Shown one piece after another: positions 8,741-18,782 of a stretch of 64,000 nucleotides of DNA (positions are counted from its first letter, which is position 1; the number at the start of each line of letters is the position of its first letter). Source of the stretch: an uncultured Pantoea sp. GTDB lineage: Bacteria; Pseudomonadota; Gammaproteobacteria; Enterobacterales; Enterobacteriaceae. The position numbers and the translations under genes are program-made. Below the pieces are notes generated by a model. It did not search any database and was not told the DNA's origin. It saw nothing but the letters and a program-made list of their open reading frames with translations. Where the stretch lies: positions 34,619 through 98,618 of the forward strand of contig CAJYVD010000021.1 in the NCBI GenBank assembly GCA_913778495.1. Reading direction: 5' to 3'.

Positions 8741-9946
8741 ATGTCTGGCTCGTTTTACACACAAATTCGTCAGCAGATTGAGACCGCGCGTCAAGAGGGA
8801 TTGTTCAAACAGGAGCGCACGCTGACCTCCGCGCAGCAGTCTGAGATCACCGTTGCCAATGGCGCACCCGTTATCAATTTCTGCGCAAACAACTATTTGG
8901 GGTTAGCAAATCACCCTGTCTTAATTCAGGCGGCCAAAGAGGGCATGGACTCTCACGGCTTCGGCATGGCTTCTGTGCGTTTTATCTGTGGTACGCAGGA
9001 TATTCACCAGCAGCTGGAGCAGAAGCTGGCAGCGTATTTGGCCATGGAAGACGCTATTCTGTTTTCATCCTGTTTCGATGCCAACGGCGGACTGTTTGAA
9101 ACCTTGTTGACTGAAGAGGATGCGGTGATCTCGGATGCGCTCAATCACGCCTCTATCATTGATGGGATACGGCTGTGTAAAGCAAAACGCTATCGCTATG
9201 CCAACAACGACATGCAGGCGCTGCGAACGTGTTTGCAAGAGGCGCGAAATAGCGGGGCGCGACATATTCTGATCGCCACCGACGGCGTGTTCTCTATGGA
9301 CGGAGTTATTGCCAATCTTGAGGGGATTTGCGATCTGGCGGATGAGTACGACGCGCTGGTGATGGTTGATGATTCCCACGCGGTGGGTTTCGTGGGGGCC
9401 AACGGCCGCGGCACCCACGAATACTGTGGGGTGATGGACCGCGTCGATATTCTGACGGGCACACTGGGCAAAGCGCTGGGCGGTGCCTCGGGCGGCTATG
9501 TGGCGGCCAAGAAAGAGGTGGTGGCGTGGCTGCGTCAGCGCGCGCGTCCTTACCTGTTCTCAAATTCTCTGGCACCGGCCATTGTTGCCGCGTCGCTGCG
9601 GGTACTGGACTTGCTAAACGAAGGCGATGGCTTGCGTCAGCGGCTGTGGGATAACAGCCGTTTCTTCCGCGAAAAAATGTCGGCCGCCGGATTTACCCTC
9701 GCGGGCGCCGATCACGCCATCATTCCGGTCATGCTGGGGGATGCCAAACTCGCCCAGCAGTTTGCTCAGCGGCTACAGCATGAGGGCATTTACGTGACGG
9801 GCTTTTTCTATCCGGTGGTGCCGCAGGGGCAGGCGCGTATCCGCACGCAGATCTCAGCGGCTCACACGCAGCAGCAGCTGGAGCAGGCCGTAGCTGCCTT
9901 TACGCGCATCGGGCAGCAGCTCGGTGTGATTGCAGGAGCCGCATGA
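8741..9946 (+). CDS. kbl: 2-amino-3-ketobutyrate CoA ligase (glycine C-acetyltransferase)
   Basis: Second step of the threonine dehydrogenase pathway: cleaves 2-amino-3-ketobutyrate with CoA to glycine and acetyl-CoA, using PLP. The ATG at 8741 gives 401 residues (E. coli 398). It is preceded by GAGGAG, which favours it over the upstream frame opening at 8708. The alpha-oxoamine synthase core is intact: [23 protein letters not shown], the DDSHAVGF aspartate/histidine, and the PLP lysine in [15 protein letters not shown]. The stop overlaps the tdh start region (ATGATG), so the pair is translationally coupled. Confidence 0.97.
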   Translation: MSGSFYTQIRQQIETARQEGLFKQERTLTSAQQSEITVANGAPVINFCANNYLGLANHPVLIQAAKEGMDSHGFGMASVRFICGTQDIHQQLEQKLAAYLAMEDAILFSSCFDANGGLFETLLTEEDAVISDALNHASIIDGIRLCKAKRYRYANNDMQALRTCLQEARNSGARHILIATDGVFSMDGVIANLEGICDLADEYDALVMVDDSHAVGFVGANGRGTHEYCGVMDRVDILTGTLGKALGGASGGYVAAKKEVVAWLRQRARPYLFSNSLAPAIVAASLRVLDLLNEGDGLRQRLWDNSRFFREKMSAAGFTLAGADHAIIPVMLGDAKLAQQFAQRLQHEGIYVTGFFYPVVPQGQARIRTQISAAHTQQQLEQAVAAFTRIGQQLGVIAGAA

Positions 9947-10974
9947 TGAAAGCACTCGCCAAATTAAAAGCCGAAGAAGGTATTTGGATGATCAACGATG
10001 CGCCGGTGCCAGAACCGGGGCATAACGATCTGCTGATCAAAATTCGCAAAACCGCCATCTGCGGCACTGACGTGCATATCTATAACTGGGACGACTGGTC
10101 GCGCAAAACCATTCCCGTGCCGATGATCACCGGCCACGAGTACGTGGGCGAAGTGGTGGCAATGGGCCAAGAAGTGCGAGGCTTTACCGTTGGCGATCGC
10201 GTGTCTGGAGAAGGGCATATTACCTGTGGCCACTGCCGTAACTGCCGAGCAGGGCGCACGCACCTGTGTCGCAATACCGTCGGCGTCGGGGTAAACCGTC
10301 AGGGCTGCTTTGCCGAATACCTTGTGATTCCCGCTTTTAACGCTTTCAAAATTCCCGACAATATCTCGGACGAACTGGCGGCCATTTTTGATCCCTTCGG
10401 TAATGCGGTGCATACCGCGCTCTCATTTGATTTGGTGGGGGAGGATGTGCTGATTTCTGGTGCCGGTCCCATTGGCATTATGGCCGCGGCGGTGTGTAAG
10501 CACGTGGGCGCGCGTCACGTGGTGATCACGGATATCAACGACTATCGACTGGCGCTGGCGCGTCAGATGGGCGTTACGCGCGCGGTCAATGTGGCCAAAG
10601 AAAACCTCCGCGACGTGATGACCGAGCTGGGAATGACAGAAGGCTTTGATGTCGGCCTGGAGATGTCTGGCGCACCGCCCGCGTTTCGCACATTGCTGGA
10701 GGTGATGAATCATGGCGGACGCATTGCGCTGCTGGGCATTCCACCCGGTGAAATGGCGATCGACTGGAATCTCGTTATCTTTAAGGGTCTATTTATTAAA
10801 GGAATTTATGGACGAGAAATGTTTGAGACCTGGTACAAAATGGCGGCGCTAATCCAATCTGGTTTGGATCTCACGCCGATCATTACGCATCGTTACCACA
10901 TTGACGATTTCCAGCAGGGCTTTGACGAGATGCGCTCAGGGCGATCGGGCAAAGTGGTATTGAGCTGGGACTAA
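9946..10974 (+). CDS. tdh: L-threonine 3-dehydrogenase
   Basis: Zinc- and NAD-dependent oxidation of threonine to 2-amino-3-ketobutyrate, the substrate of Kbl. The ATG at 9946 gives 342 residues (E. coli 341, same MKAL start). CAGGAG lies 7 bases upstream, better spaced than for the ATG at 9943. Catalytic zinc ligands are in AICGTDVH and GHEYVGE. The structural zinc site is the four-cysteine cluster [16 protein letters not shown]. The Rossmann motif [12 protein letters not shown] follows at about residue 170. An inverted repeat without a U-run (10982-10999) follows the gene. Confidence 0.97.
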   Translation: MKALAKLKAEEGIWMINDAPVPEPGHNDLLIKIRKTAICGTDVHIYNWDDWSRKTIPVPMITGHEYVGEVVAMGQEVRGFTVGDRVSGEGHITCGHCRNCRAGRTHLCRNTVGVGVNRQGCFAEYLVIPAFNAFKIPDNISDELAAIFDPFGNAVHTALSFDLVGEDVLISGAGPIGIMAAAVCKHVGARHVVITDINDYRLALARQMGVTRAVNVAKENLRDVMTELGMTEGFDVGLEMSGAPPAFRTLLEVMNHGGRIALLGIPPGEMAIDWNLVIFKGLFIKGIYGREMFETWYKMAALIQSGLDLTPIITHRYHIDDFQQGFDEMRSGRSGKVVLSWD

Positions 10975-10981
10975 CCGCATG

Positions 10982-10999
10982 ACCGGCCGTGGGGCCGGT
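10982..10999. repeat. Inverted repeat after tdh, possible convergent termination site
   Basis: ACCGGCC (10982-10988) and GGCCGGT (10993-10999) form a 7-pair GC stem around GTGG, between the tdh stop and the end of the convergent gene at 11005. No U-run follows on either strand, so it is at best a weak terminator. Confidence 0.35.
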
Positions 11000-11004
11000 T
11001 AGCG

Positions 11005-11916
11005 TTAAGATTGCTGCTTTTCCGCATCCGTCAGGTAGCGTACTTTTCGCGTGTAATCCTGCCCTTTGAAACGCAGAGGCTGGGTGGGATCCTCTAAATA
11101 CTTTTGCCACTCGCTGAGCGGAAATCCGCCGTGCGCACCCACAACGTCTGCCGGAATCACCGCAGACTGGCCGCCGATGCGTTTAGAAACCGGCCAGTTT
11201 GCCCATTCGCCTAAATTAACGGTGCGAATATCGAGCAAATCCAATAATGCGGCCAGCGGCAGCTGATCGGTTGGGGGCTGGTTATCACTCATCAATACCC
11301 ACGTATCGTTAAATAGCGTCAGCCAGAGCGGACAAATACGCTGCCACGTCTGTTTGGATGCTGCTAAATAAGCGCCATTCACGTGGTCCTGTAAATAAGG
11401 CCGAATGGTATTTTTGTAATAAGCCGGAATTTTATCCGCAGGCGCATCAGCCAGTTTGGCGATCATTTTGCCCTGGCGAAAGCTGCTGTAAAGATGGTGC
11501 TCATTAATGTGAATGTCAGGGGTTTTGAGCAAATTGAGATCGGAATCGATCATCAATATGCCTTCGCCGGTCGCCTGCAGTGGTGCCTGGAGCTTAATTA
11601 AGCGGCTGCGGTAAATCTGCTTATAGCGATAGCTCTCTTCACGGTGGGGCACTTCAAGCGTTACGACGCGCACGCGCGCCGGCAGGGCAGGAAAGGCAGC
11701 GGCAGGTTGATCGCTCACAATAACAATTTCTTTGATTGTCTCACCGCATCGGCTGGCAAATTCTGCGCTCAGAACCGCCTCTTCAATATAATCTGCGCCG
11801 GTACAGGGAATCACTATCGAGTCGACGGTAATACTACCGCGCGTGTCAGACTGCGTGCAGGGAATATTGTGGCGCGAGAGAATATGACGGCGTTGCTTAT
11901 TCAAAAATTCAAACAT
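11005..11916 (-). CDS. Unclassified GT-A-like glycosyltransferase candidate
   Basis: A protein of about 303 residues (MFEFLNKQRRHIL start) that I do not recognise as a named family. VDSIVIPCTGADYIEEAV near the N-terminus looks like the first Rossmann strand of a GT-A fold. KEIVIVSDQP is a second strand, and GILMIDSDLNLLKTP carries a D-S-D motif suited to metal and nucleotide-sugar binding. No signal peptide or membrane helix is visible. The ATG at 11916 overlaps the stop of the upstream GT4 gene by 8 bases. A longer frame to 11931 (MREKHM) is less likely. The overlap with a GT4 gene and the adjacent yibQ/envC and LPS genes suggest a core or surface glycan role. That function is inference. Confidence 0.6.
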   Translation of the reverse strand: MFEFLNKQRRHILSRHNIPCTQSDTRGSITVDSIVIPCTGADYIEEAVLSAEFASRCGETIKEIVIVSDQPAAAFPALPARVRVVTLEVPHREESYRYKQIYRSRLIKLQAPLQATGEGILMIDSDLNLLKTPDIHINEHHLYSSFRQGKMIAKLADAPADKIPAYYKNTIRPYLQDHVNGAYLAASKQTWQRICPLWLTLFNDTWVLMSDNQPPTDQLPLAALLDLLDIRTVNLGEWANWPVSKRIGGQSAVIPADVVGAHGGFPLSEWQKYLEDPTQPLRFKGQDYTRKVRYLTDAEKQQS

Positions 11917-13150
11917 GTGTTTTTCTCTCAATCATTTTTTCCAGAATACTTTCAACACCGGAAACATAGTTTTCAATGGCGTAACAGGTACGCACGCGCT
12001 CGGCGGCAGCGGCGATAAGCTGTTGACGCTTTTCAGCATTTTTCCACAGCACGCTAAGATGTTCGCTGAGTTGCGCCACATCGCCGTAATCAAACAGCAG
12101 GCCGCTTATGCCGTGCTCGATTAATTCGGCCGTACCGGTAACATTTGAACCAATAACCGCCGTATTAACCAGCATCGCTTCCAGAACCACGCGCGGTAAT
12201 CCTTCACTGCTTGATGCCAAAATAAAGGCGTCAAACGCCGCGAGATATTCCAGCGCGTTGTTCTGGAATCCGGTAAAGATGACGTGCTCATCGATTTTTT
12301 CGTCGCGAGCGAGGTTTTCCAGGTGCGACCTCTCTGGCCCGGATCCGACAATCACCATGCGCCATTTTGCGGCGGGATGCGCGCGCTTGAACATACCCAG
12401 CGCCTGCAAAATATGGTGATTGGATTTACGCAGAATAAGTGAACCAATGGAGCCAAAAATAAAGGTGTCGTCGGCAAAGGTAAACTTGCGCCGCACGGTG
12501 GTGCGGTCCGGCAGCGTTTGATGGATATCAATGGCATTGGAGACGGTAAAACAGCGCTGCGGATCCACGCCGTGGTCGCGCAGCGTTTGACTCACACCGT
12601 GTGACACCGCAATGGTGGCATCACAGCGCGTATTAATCATGTTAACCAGCGACCGTGTTAATAACGGTTCAATACGGCAGTGCTGAATCAACGCAATCGG
12701 CATGCTGCGCACGGCGAGATACCCTTCAACGTTCGTACTGGGCTGATTGTTCATGTACAGGGCGTCGTAATGACCTGTTTTCAGCAGTGAAGCGATCTTG
12801 TCGGCATTGGGTATCATGCGCCAGCGGCGATCGATGCGACCAATGGTTTCTTTTTGCAGCGGACGGTAGAAAAACAGCAGGGCGCGCGCCAGTTCTTTAC
12901 TGATTTTGGCCCACAGGGGTTGCCGCAACTGCGGAATAAACACCACGGGAATGCCAATTCCCTGCAGGACGGACTCGATGGTTTCGTTTTCGCCACGCAA
13001 ATAGTTTTGATAAAAGCAGCAGGTGATATCAAATTTTTGCCGATCGATGCGTTTTAGCAGTTCCAGCATGCTGTTCGTACCACCGCCCCATTCACGACCG
13101 GTATCCAGCAGCAGGATTTTTTTTCTGGTTGGGTTCATCTGTCCTGACAT
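11909..13150 (-). CDS. GT4 family glycosyltransferase
   Basis: A GT-B fold glycosyltransferase of 413 residues from the ATG at 13150. A second ATG four codons in (MNPTRKK) is an equally good start. LLLDTGREWGGGTNSMLELL near the N-terminus is the acceptor-side glycine-rich loop. The C-terminal half has GSIGSLILRKSNHHILQAL and SSSEGLPRVVLEAML, the latter holding the E-x7-E donor motif. It is co-directional and overlapping with the unclassified gene at 11005-11916, so the two form a small operon. E. coli has nothing between tdh and yibQ, so this pair is an addition at that site. Likely substrate is an LPS or other lipid-linked glycan; not determinable from sequence. Confidence 0.8.
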   Translation of the reverse strand: MSGQMNPTRKKILLLDTGREWGGGTNSMLELLKRIDRQKFDITCCFYQNYLRGENETIESVLQGIGIPVVFIPQLRQPLWAKISKELARALLFFYRPLQKETIGRIDRRWRMIPNADKIASLLKTGHYDALYMNNQPSTNVEGYLAVRSMPIALIQHCRIEPLLTRSLVNMINTRCDATIAVSHGVSQTLRDHGVDPQRCFTVSNAIDIHQTLPDRTTVRRKFTFADDTFIFGSIGSLILRKSNHHILQALGMFKRAHPAAKWRMVIVGSGPERSHLENLARDEKIDEHVIFTGFQNNALEYLAAFDAFILASSSEGLPRVVLEAMLVNTAVIGSNVTGTAELIEHGISGLLFDYGDVAQLSEHLSVLWKNAEKRQQLIAAAAERVRTCYAIENYVSGVESILEKMIERKTHV

Positions 13151-13217
13151 CCTTGCCTGAAGAGGATTCAGGCAGACGTTATTGCATAAATTTAACGGGC
13201 GCCGATGCGCCCGCTGT

Positions 13218-14117
13218 TTAAAATAGCTGCTTCAGCGATTGCGCCAGCTTACTTTGACTGATGCTTTCTACAATCAGGTCAACGGCCCGGCGCTGGGGTA
13301 CCGGCGGTATCGTTTTACTCGGCTGGCAGAGGCTCGGCGCGCGGAACGATGGATTCTGTGGCTTCGCCGGCGTCGGTGTGCGCGTGGCAGAGCGCAGCGT
13401 GGCGTTCAACAGCTGGCTAGGTCGCACCAGTGTAATGTCCGCCGGTAACGTCGGCAGCATCTGCTGCAGTACGCGCACGGTGTTGGGATGCGGATGGCCA
13501 ATCGCAATGGCAAACCCGTCGCGCTGAGCCAGTTTGATGGCGCGGGTAAACTGCTGACGAATCGAGGACTCGTTTTGGCTGTCATCAAGGAAAACGCGCC
13601 TTTTCAATACTTTGACGCTGGTTCCCTGCGCGGCCTGGAGCGACTGGCTATTGCCAATGGTCATACTGTCTAAAAAATAAAAGCGATAGTGATCGAGCAC
13701 CTGCATCACTTTTTGCATGCCGGGCAGGCTGGAGGTCATCTTGCTGCCCATATGGTTGTTAAGCCCCACCGCGAAAGGTACGCGATTGTTTGCTTCACTG
13801 ATGATGCGTGCAATCTCACTGCTGCTCATATCCGGCGTCAGAGTATCCTTTTCCAGCGGCTGTTTACTCAGTGGCGCCATCGGCAGGTGAATTAGTACCT
13901 CGTGACCACCCTGATGTGCTTTGGTTGCCATTTCGCGTGCGTGAGGAGCATTAGGCAAGACGGCAACAGAGATCGCAGCGGGCATCTGCAGCACTTTATT
14001 CTCTTCCACCGGCCGATAACCAAAATCGTCGATCACAATGGCCAGATTGGCACTCTGAGCATTAACTGTGAAAAACAGTGCGCTCAACGTGAAAATTAGC
14101 TTAGAGGCTCGAAACAA
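13218..14117 (-). CDS. yibQ: Divergent polysaccharide deacetylase family protein YibQ, periplasmic
   Basis: A 299-residue protein with a Sec signal peptide (hydrophobic residues about 6-19, cleavage near AQSA) and a divergent polysaccharide deacetylase domain. Its strand motifs are LAIVIDDFGYRP (25-36), HEVLIHLPMAPLS, GLNNHMGSKMT and AIGHPHPNT. E. coli YibQ also follows envC, and the function is not firmly established. Three bases separate the envC stop from this start, so they are one transcript. The proline-rich C-terminal part (about 250-280) looks like a linker. Confidence 0.9.
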   Translation of the reverse strand: MFRASKLIFTLSALFFTVNAQSANLAIVIDDFGYRPVEENKVLQMPAAISVAVLPNAPHAREMATKAHQGGHEVLIHLPMAPLSKQPLEKDTLTPDMSSSEIARIISEANNRVPFAVGLNNHMGSKMTSSLPGMQKVMQVLDHYRFYFLDSMTIGNSQSLQAAQGTSVKVLKRRVFLDDSQNESSIRQQFTRAIKLAQRDGFAIAIGHPHPNTVRVLQQMLPTLPADITLVRPSQLLNATLRSATRTPTPAKPQNPSFRAPSLCQPSKTIPPVPQRRAVDLIVESISQSKLAQSLKQLF

Positions 14118-14120
14118 AAC

Positions 14121-15422
14121 TTATCTTCCTAACCACGGGAGTGGATTTACGGCCTGTCCCTGACGTCGAATTTCAAAGTAGAGCGATGGCGTGCCGCGCC
14201 CGCCACTGGTACCGACCAGGGCAATAGGCTGTCCTGCCTTCACCTGGGTACCCACACTCACCAGCGCACTCTGGTTATAGCCATACAGGCTCATATCACC
14301 TTTACCGTGTTCAATGACCACGACAAGGCCGTAACCCTGAAGCCAGTCGGCCATCAACACGCGACCGTCGGCGATAGCTTTTACCTCGGTGCCTTCAGGG
14401 GCATCGATAACCATACCTTTCCAACGCAGCTCACCCTGCATGGCTTCGCCGAAACGATGCTCAACGCGGCCCGTTACCGGCCAGCGAGCCTGGCCGCCGG
14501 GTTTACCCAAGCCGCCGGTACGCGCCATTAATTCGCGTTCACTTTGCGTGGGCTGATAACGCGAGCCTTTGGCCTTGGCTTGCGCCTGACGCTGACGGAC
14601 TTTTTCCGCTTCACGGGCTTCACGCTCCGCGCGCTCGCGTGCCTCGCGCTCTGCTTTAGCAATCTTGCTTTGCAGGCGACTCTCGTTTTCACGCATCTCA
14701 ACCAGATCGGCCTGATCTTTCTCCAGCGAGCTTTCCAGAATGGATAACGTTTTTTTACGCGCGGCGCTGGCGGTCTCTAGCTTGGCCTGCTGCGCTTGCT
14801 GCTGGCTAAGTAGCGATTTTTGCTGTTCTTGCTTCCCTTGCAGCGCCTGACGCTGCTCGGTGAGCTGCTGCTGCGTTAACTTTAAATCATCAATGTTTTT
14901 TTGCCGCGCGGTATTAAGGTAACCGAAATACGCCAAAATACGCTCGCTGCGCTGTGCATCTTCACCGCCCAGCACCATCTGCAAGCCATTGTGCTGGCCC
15001 TGACGAAACGCGGCATCCAGCTGCTGAGCCAGCAGTTTTTCCTGCTGCGCTTGCTGCGTCTCCAGACGGGAAATAGACGCGCTGATTTGCGCAATTTCAC
15101 CGTTGAGAACGGAGAGACTATTGCGGGTTTCACGCAGTTGACGACTCGCCTGAGCGATGATTTTTTCCTGACTTTGCAGCTGATCCAATAACTTGCTGCG
15201 CTGCAGCTTTTGCGCTTTAACGCTTTTCTCTTTCTCGGCGATATTCTGCTGAATGGATTTTAGCTGGACTTTGCTGTCATCTGCGCCGCGGGCAATAGGC
15301 GGGAACAGCAAAGAGCCCGCAAGCAGCAGGCTTAAGGGGAATCCGGACCAGTCAGACAGCAACAGACGTGCTGACGCGTTGCTACGGATCCTTGTGTGTA
15401 AATCGGTCGCTTTTCCCTTCAT
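14121..15422 (-). CDS. envC: Murein hydrolase activator EnvC
   Basis: Periplasmic activator of the amidases AmiA and AmiB at the division septum, recruited by FtsEX. 433 residues (E. coli 419). A signal peptide is followed by a long coiled coil (about residues 50-280, very rich in Q, K, E, R) and a C-terminal LytM domain of about 110 residues. The LytM metal site is degenerate, as in EnvC: SLYGYNQSALVSVG replaces the metal-binding histidine motif of active M23 peptidases, so the protein activates rather than cleaves. It is the first gene of an envC-yibQ transcript. E. coli has gpmM immediately upstream; it is absent here. Confidence 0.96.
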   Translation of the reverse strand: MKGKATDLHTRIRSNASARLLLSDWSGFPLSLLLAGSLLFPPIARGADDSKVQLKSIQQNIAEKEKSVKAQKLQRSKLLDQLQSQEKIIAQASRQLRETRNSLSVLNGEIAQISASISRLETQQAQQEKLLAQQLDAAFRQGQHNGLQMVLGGEDAQRSERILAYFGYLNTARQKNIDDLKLTQQQLTEQRQALQGKQEQQKSLLSQQQAQQAKLETASAARKKTLSILESSLEKDQADLVEMRENESRLQSKIAKAEREARERAEREAREAEKVRQRQAQAKAKGSRYQPTQSERELMARTGGLGKPGGQARWPVTGRVEHRFGEAMQGELRWKGMVIDAPEGTEVKAIADGRVLMADWLQGYGLVVVIEHGKGDMSLYGYNQSALVSVGTQVKAGQPIALVGTSGGRGTPSLYFEIRRQGQAVNPLPWLGR

Positions 15423-15670
15423 AGTCGATAATTATTCCACGATGAACAGCCGCTTACCAGTTATCCCGGCCGGGTTTTGAGTTGCAAATGAGGTCAGTGC
15501 CGAGCTTAACGAACAAACAATGGCGCAATTTTCCGATTAGAACACTTTTTTTGGAAAATGACGCACAAATCGTAACTCTGCCCGCCTGGTGACTGTACAT
15601 GAGAAGTGGCGCAGGTATACTCAGAACCCTTGTTTTAGCTTATTAGCCCGGTCTGGAGTCGTTATCCCTC
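15423..15670. promoter_or_regulatory. Divergent envC / yibN intergenic region, gpmM absent
   Basis: 248 bases between the divergent starts of envC and yibN. It is too short for gpmM (about 1.5 kb), which occupies this place in E. coli. No remnant of gpmM coding sequence is apparent. It must hold promoters for both directions, but I do not assign boxes. Confidence 0.4.
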
Positions 15671-16102
15671 ATGCAAGAAATTATGCAGTTTGCAAGCAAT
15701 CACACCATCCTGAGTCTGGCATGGGTTGTTTTACTCGTTCTGGTGATTGTGACCACCGTTAAAGGAATGTTCTCTAAGATAAAAACAATCAGTCGTGGTG
15801 AAGCAACCCACTTGATTAATAAAGAGGATGCGGTGGTGGTAGACGTGCGTTCACGCGACGATTACCGCAAGGGACACATTTCCGGGGCGCTGAATGTCGC
15901 CGCAGCAGACATTAAAAAAGGCAGCTTTGCTGAACTGGAAAAGCACAAGTCGCAGCAGATCATTGTGGTATGTGCCACCGGCCAGAGCGCGCATGAGTCT
16001 GCTGCAAAATTAAGCGCTGCGGGTTTTGAGAAGGTTTCTGTACTGAAAGATGGCGTCAGCGGCTGGAGCGGTGAGAATCTGCCGCTGGTCCGTGGTAAAT
16101 AA
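15671..16102 (+). CDS. yibN: Membrane-anchored rhodanese-like protein YibN
   Basis: A 143-residue protein: one N-terminal membrane helix (about residues 10-30, [16 protein letters not shown]) followed by a single cytoplasmic rhodanese domain. The active-site loop is [12 protein letters not shown] with the catalytic cysteine. [16 protein letters not shown] is the conserved entry motif. In E. coli YibN is reported to associate with the Sec translocon machinery, which fits the neighbouring secB. First gene of yibN-grxC-secB-gpsA. Confidence 0.93.
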   Translation: MQEIMQFASNHTILSLAWVVLLVLVIVTTVKGMFSKIKTISRGEATHLINKEDAVVVDVRSRDDYRKGHISGALNVAAADIKKGSFAELEKHKSQQIIVVCATGQSAHESAAKLSAAGFEKVSVLKDGVSGWSGENLPLVRGK

Positions 16103-16120
16103 CATCACTGAGGTAACCGC

Positions 16121-16375
16121 ATGGCTAACGTAGAGATTTACACCAAAGTCACCTGTCCTTATTGCCACCGTGCAAAGGCGTTGCTGGATCAGAAAGGCGT
16201 ATCGTACCAAGAGATTCCTATTGATGGGGACGCGGCGAAACGTGAAGAGATGATCAAACGCAGCGGCCGTACTACGGTGCCACAGATCTTTATTGATGCG
16301 CAGCACATTGGCGGCTGCGACGATCTTTACGCACTGGAAGGGCGTCAAGGACTTGACCCCTTACTCCAGGCATAA
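16121..16375 (+). CDS. grxC: Glutaredoxin 3
   Basis: An 84-residue dithiol glutaredoxin (E. coli 83) that reduces disulfides and glutathionylated proteins with glutathione. The active site is VTCPYCHRAKALL, a classical CPYC at residues 11-14. The GSH-binding TVPQIFID cis-proline motif is at about 51-58 and GGCDDL near 64-69. It lies 18 bases after yibN, with a GAGG ribosome site. Confidence 0.97.
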   Translation: MANVEIYTKVTCPYCHRAKALLDQKGVSYQEIPIDGDAAKREEMIKRSGRTTVPQIFIDAQHIGGCDDLYALEGRQGLDPLLQA

Positions 16376-16415
16376 TTTTTCGGTCAAACAATTTTAACTT
16401 ACAGGATTGAGTAAC

Positions 16416-16880
16416 ATGTCAGAACAAAGCTCCAACGAAATGCAGTTCCAGATTCAGCGCGTTTACACGAAAGATGTCTCTTATGAGGCGCCAAATGCGC
16501 CGCAGGTTTTCCAAAAAGAGTGGGAACCTGAGGTGAAACTGGATCTTGATACCGCGTCTTCTCAGCTCGCTGACGAAGTTTATGAAGTGGTGCTGCGCGT
16601 GACTGTTACTGCAACCGTGGGTGAAGATACGGCGTTCCTGTGTGAAGTTCAGCAGGCGGGAATCTTTACCATCAGCGGTATTGAAGGCACGCAAATGGCG
16701 CATTGCCTGGGCGCCTACTGCCCGAACATTCTGTTCCCTTACGCGCGTGAATGTGTGACCAGCCTTGTTTCACGCGGTACCTTCCCGCAGCTAAATCTGG
16801 CTCCGGTAAACTTTGATGCTTTGTTCATGAACTATCTGCAGCAGCAGGGTGAAGGCGAAGCACCACGTCAGGATGCCTGA
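16416..16880 (+). CDS. secB: Protein-export chaperone SecB
   Basis: Tetrameric cytosolic chaperone that keeps secretory precursors unfolded and hands them to SecA. The ATG at 16416 gives 154 residues (E. coli 155) with the expected MSEQ start and AGGAT upstream. An in-frame TTG at 16407 is less likely. The core is very conserved: [38 protein letters not shown] and [14 protein letters not shown]. The gpsA ATG overlaps the secB stop region, so export and glycerophosphate genes are coupled as in E. coli. Confidence 0.97.
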   Translation: MSEQSSNEMQFQIQRVYTKDVSYEAPNAPQVFQKEWEPEVKLDLDTASSQLADEVYEVVLRVTVTATVGEDTAFLCEVQQAGIFTISGIEGTQMAHCLGAYCPNILFPYARECVTSLVSRGTFPQLNLAPVNFDALFMNYLQQQGEGEAPRQDA

Positions 16881-17899
16881 TGACAACGCGCAACGCTTCG
16901 ATTAGCGTCATCGGTGCCGGCTCTTACGGCACCGCTTTGGCTATCACCTTGGCCCGCAATGGGCATCCAGTACTGCTGTGGGGGCACAATCCTGCAAAGG
17001 TTGCGCAACTGCAAGCCGAACGCTGTAACAGCGTTTTCCTTCCTGACGTTCCTTTTCCCGATAACCTGGTTCCTGAAGCCGATTTGGCCAAGGTTGTCAC
17101 TGCCAGTCGCGATTTGCTGGTGGTCGTACCAAGCCATGTGTTTGGCGAGGTGTTAACCCAAATTAAACCTCATCTGCGGGCGGATTCACGTCTCGTCTGG
17201 GCGACTAAGGGGCTGGAAAAAGAGACGGGACGGCTGTTGCAAGACGTGGCGCGTGAAATACTTGGGGAGGCTATCCCGCTGGCCGTGATTTCTGGCCCCA
17301 CCTTTGCCAAAGAGCTTGCGGCTGGTATGCCGACGGCCATTGCACTGGCGGCCACCGATGCGCAATTTGCTGACGATCTGCAGCAAAAAATGCATTGCGG
17401 CAAGAGTTTTCGCGTCTACAGCAATCCTGATTTCATCGGCGTGCAGCTGGGTGGCGCCGTGAAAAACGTCATCGCCATTGGCGCAGGCATGTCCGACGGT
17501 ATCGGTTTTGGTGCCAATGCGCGTACGGCATTAATTACCCGCGGCTTGGCAGAGATGAGCCGTCTGGGAGCGGCTTTAGGCGCCGATCCGACGACTTTTA
17601 TGGGTATGGCAGGGTTGGGCGACCTGGTGCTGACGTGTACCGATAATCAGTCACGTAACCGACGTTTTGGCATGATGCTGGGACAAGGTGAGCACGTTGA
17701 CGCAGCGCAGCGCATTATCGGACAAGTTGTAGAGGGTTATCGAAACACCAAGGAAGTCAAAGTGTTGGCTGAGAGATTGGGTGTTGAAATGCCCATTACC
17801 GAACAGATTTATCAGGTGCTGTATTGCCAAAAATCAGCGCGAGAGGCAGCATTGAGTTTACTTGGCCGTGCAAGCAAGGACGAAAACAGCCAGCGCTGA
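16880..17899 (+). CDS. gpsA: sn-Glycerol-3-phosphate dehydrogenase [NAD(P)+]
   Basis: Makes sn-glycerol-3-phosphate from dihydroxyacetone phosphate for phospholipid synthesis. 339 residues, as in E. coli. The N-terminal NAD(P) loop [14 protein letters not shown] is at residues 9-22. [17 protein letters not shown] holds the catalytic lysine, and [16 protein letters not shown] is the C-terminal substrate signature. The start overlaps the secB stop by one base (TGATG arrangement). An intrinsic terminator follows at 17927-17949. Confidence 0.97.
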   Translation: MTTRNASISVIGAGSYGTALAITLARNGHPVLLWGHNPAKVAQLQAERCNSVFLPDVPFPDNLVPEADLAKVVTASRDLLVVVPSHVFGEVLTQIKPHLRADSRLVWATKGLEKETGRLLQDVAREILGEAIPLAVISGPTFAKELAAGMPTAIALAATDAQFADDLQQKMHCGKSFRVYSNPDFIGVQLGGAVKNVIAIGAGMSDGIGFGANARTALITRGLAEMSRLGAALGADPTTFMGMAGLGDLVLTCTDNQSRNRRFGMMLGQGEHVDAAQRIIGQVVEGYRNTKEVKVLAERLGVEMPITEQIYQVLYCQKSAREAALSLLGRASKDENSQR

Positions 17900-17926
17900 A
17901 GCAGGATGCACAGCGTAAACCTCTGT

Positions 17927-17949
17927 AGCGCCCCTCTGGCGCTTTTTTT
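17927..17949 (+). terminator. Intrinsic terminator after gpsA
   Basis: AGCGCC (17927-17932), loop CCTCT, GGCGCT (17938-17943) followed by a run of T. It ends the yibN-grxC-secB-gpsA transcript before cysE, although some readthrough into cysE is possible. Confidence 0.8.
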
Positions 17950-17966
17950 ATCAGGAGCACACCGCA

Positions 17967-18782
17967 ATGTCGTCTGAAGAGTTAGAACTGGTCTGGAACC
18001 ATATCAAAGCAGAAGCCAGAGCGCTGGCAGACTGTGAACCGATGCTGGCCAGTTTTTACCACGCGACATTGCTTAAGCATGAAAATCTGGGTAGCGCACT
18101 GAGTTATATGTTGGCGAACAAGTTGGCCAACCCCATTATGCCCGCCATCGCTATCCGTGAAGTGGTTGAAGAAGCCTACCGTGAAGATCCGGAAATGATT
18201 GTTTCAGCCGCTTATGACATTCAGGCCGTGCGCCAGCGCGATCCTGCCATTGATAAATATTCTACCCCGCTGCTCTATTTAAAAGGATTTCATGCCCTGC
18301 AGGCATACCGTATTGGCCACTGGCTCTGGAAAGAAGGACGCCGTGCGTTGGCGGTGTATCTGCAAAATGAGATTTCGGTCTCGTTTGCCGTGGATATTCA
18401 TCCCGCCGCCCGCATTGGCCGAGGCATCATGCTGGACCACGCCACCGGGATTGTCATTGGCGAAACGGCTGTGGTGGAAAATGACGTATCCATTTTGCAA
18501 TCTGTCACACTCGGCGGGACCGGCAAAACCAGCGGCGATCGCCATCCTAAAATTCGTGAAGGGGTGATGATTGGCGCGGGCGCGAAAATTCTCGGCAATA
18601 TTGATGTTGGGCGCGGTGCCAAAATTGGTGCGGGATCGGTGGTGTTGCAGCCGGTGCCTCCGCATACGACGGCTGCTGGCGTCCCCGCGCGCATCGTCGG
18701 TAAACCCGGCAGCGAAAAACCGTCAATGGATATGGATCAACACTTCACCGGCGCCGGATTTGAATATGGCGACGGCATTTAA
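17967..18782 (+). CDS. cysE: Serine O-acetyltransferase
   Basis: First step of cysteine synthesis: acetylates L-serine with acetyl-CoA to O-acetylserine, with feedback inhibition by cysteine. 271 residues (E. coli 273). The helical N-terminal domain is about residues 1-140. The left-handed beta helix of hexapeptide repeats follows, with the catalytic [16 protein letters not shown] segment and [14 protein letters not shown]. The C-terminal tail (EYGDGI) is the part that binds cysteine synthase. CAGGAG precedes the start. The stop overlaps convergent trmL by four bases. Confidence 0.97.
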   Translation: MSSEELELVWNHIKAEARALADCEPMLASFYHATLLKHENLGSALSYMLANKLANPIMPAIAIREVVEEAYREDPEMIVSAAYDIQAVRQRDPAIDKYSTPLLYLKGFHALQAYRIGHWLWKEGRRALAVYLQNEISVSFAVDIHPAARIGRGIMLDHATGIVIGETAVVENDVSILQSVTLGGTGKTSGDRHPKIREGVMIGAGAKILGNIDVGRGAKIGAGSVVLQPVPPHTTAAGVPARIVGKPGSEKPSMDMDQHFTGAGFEYGDGI

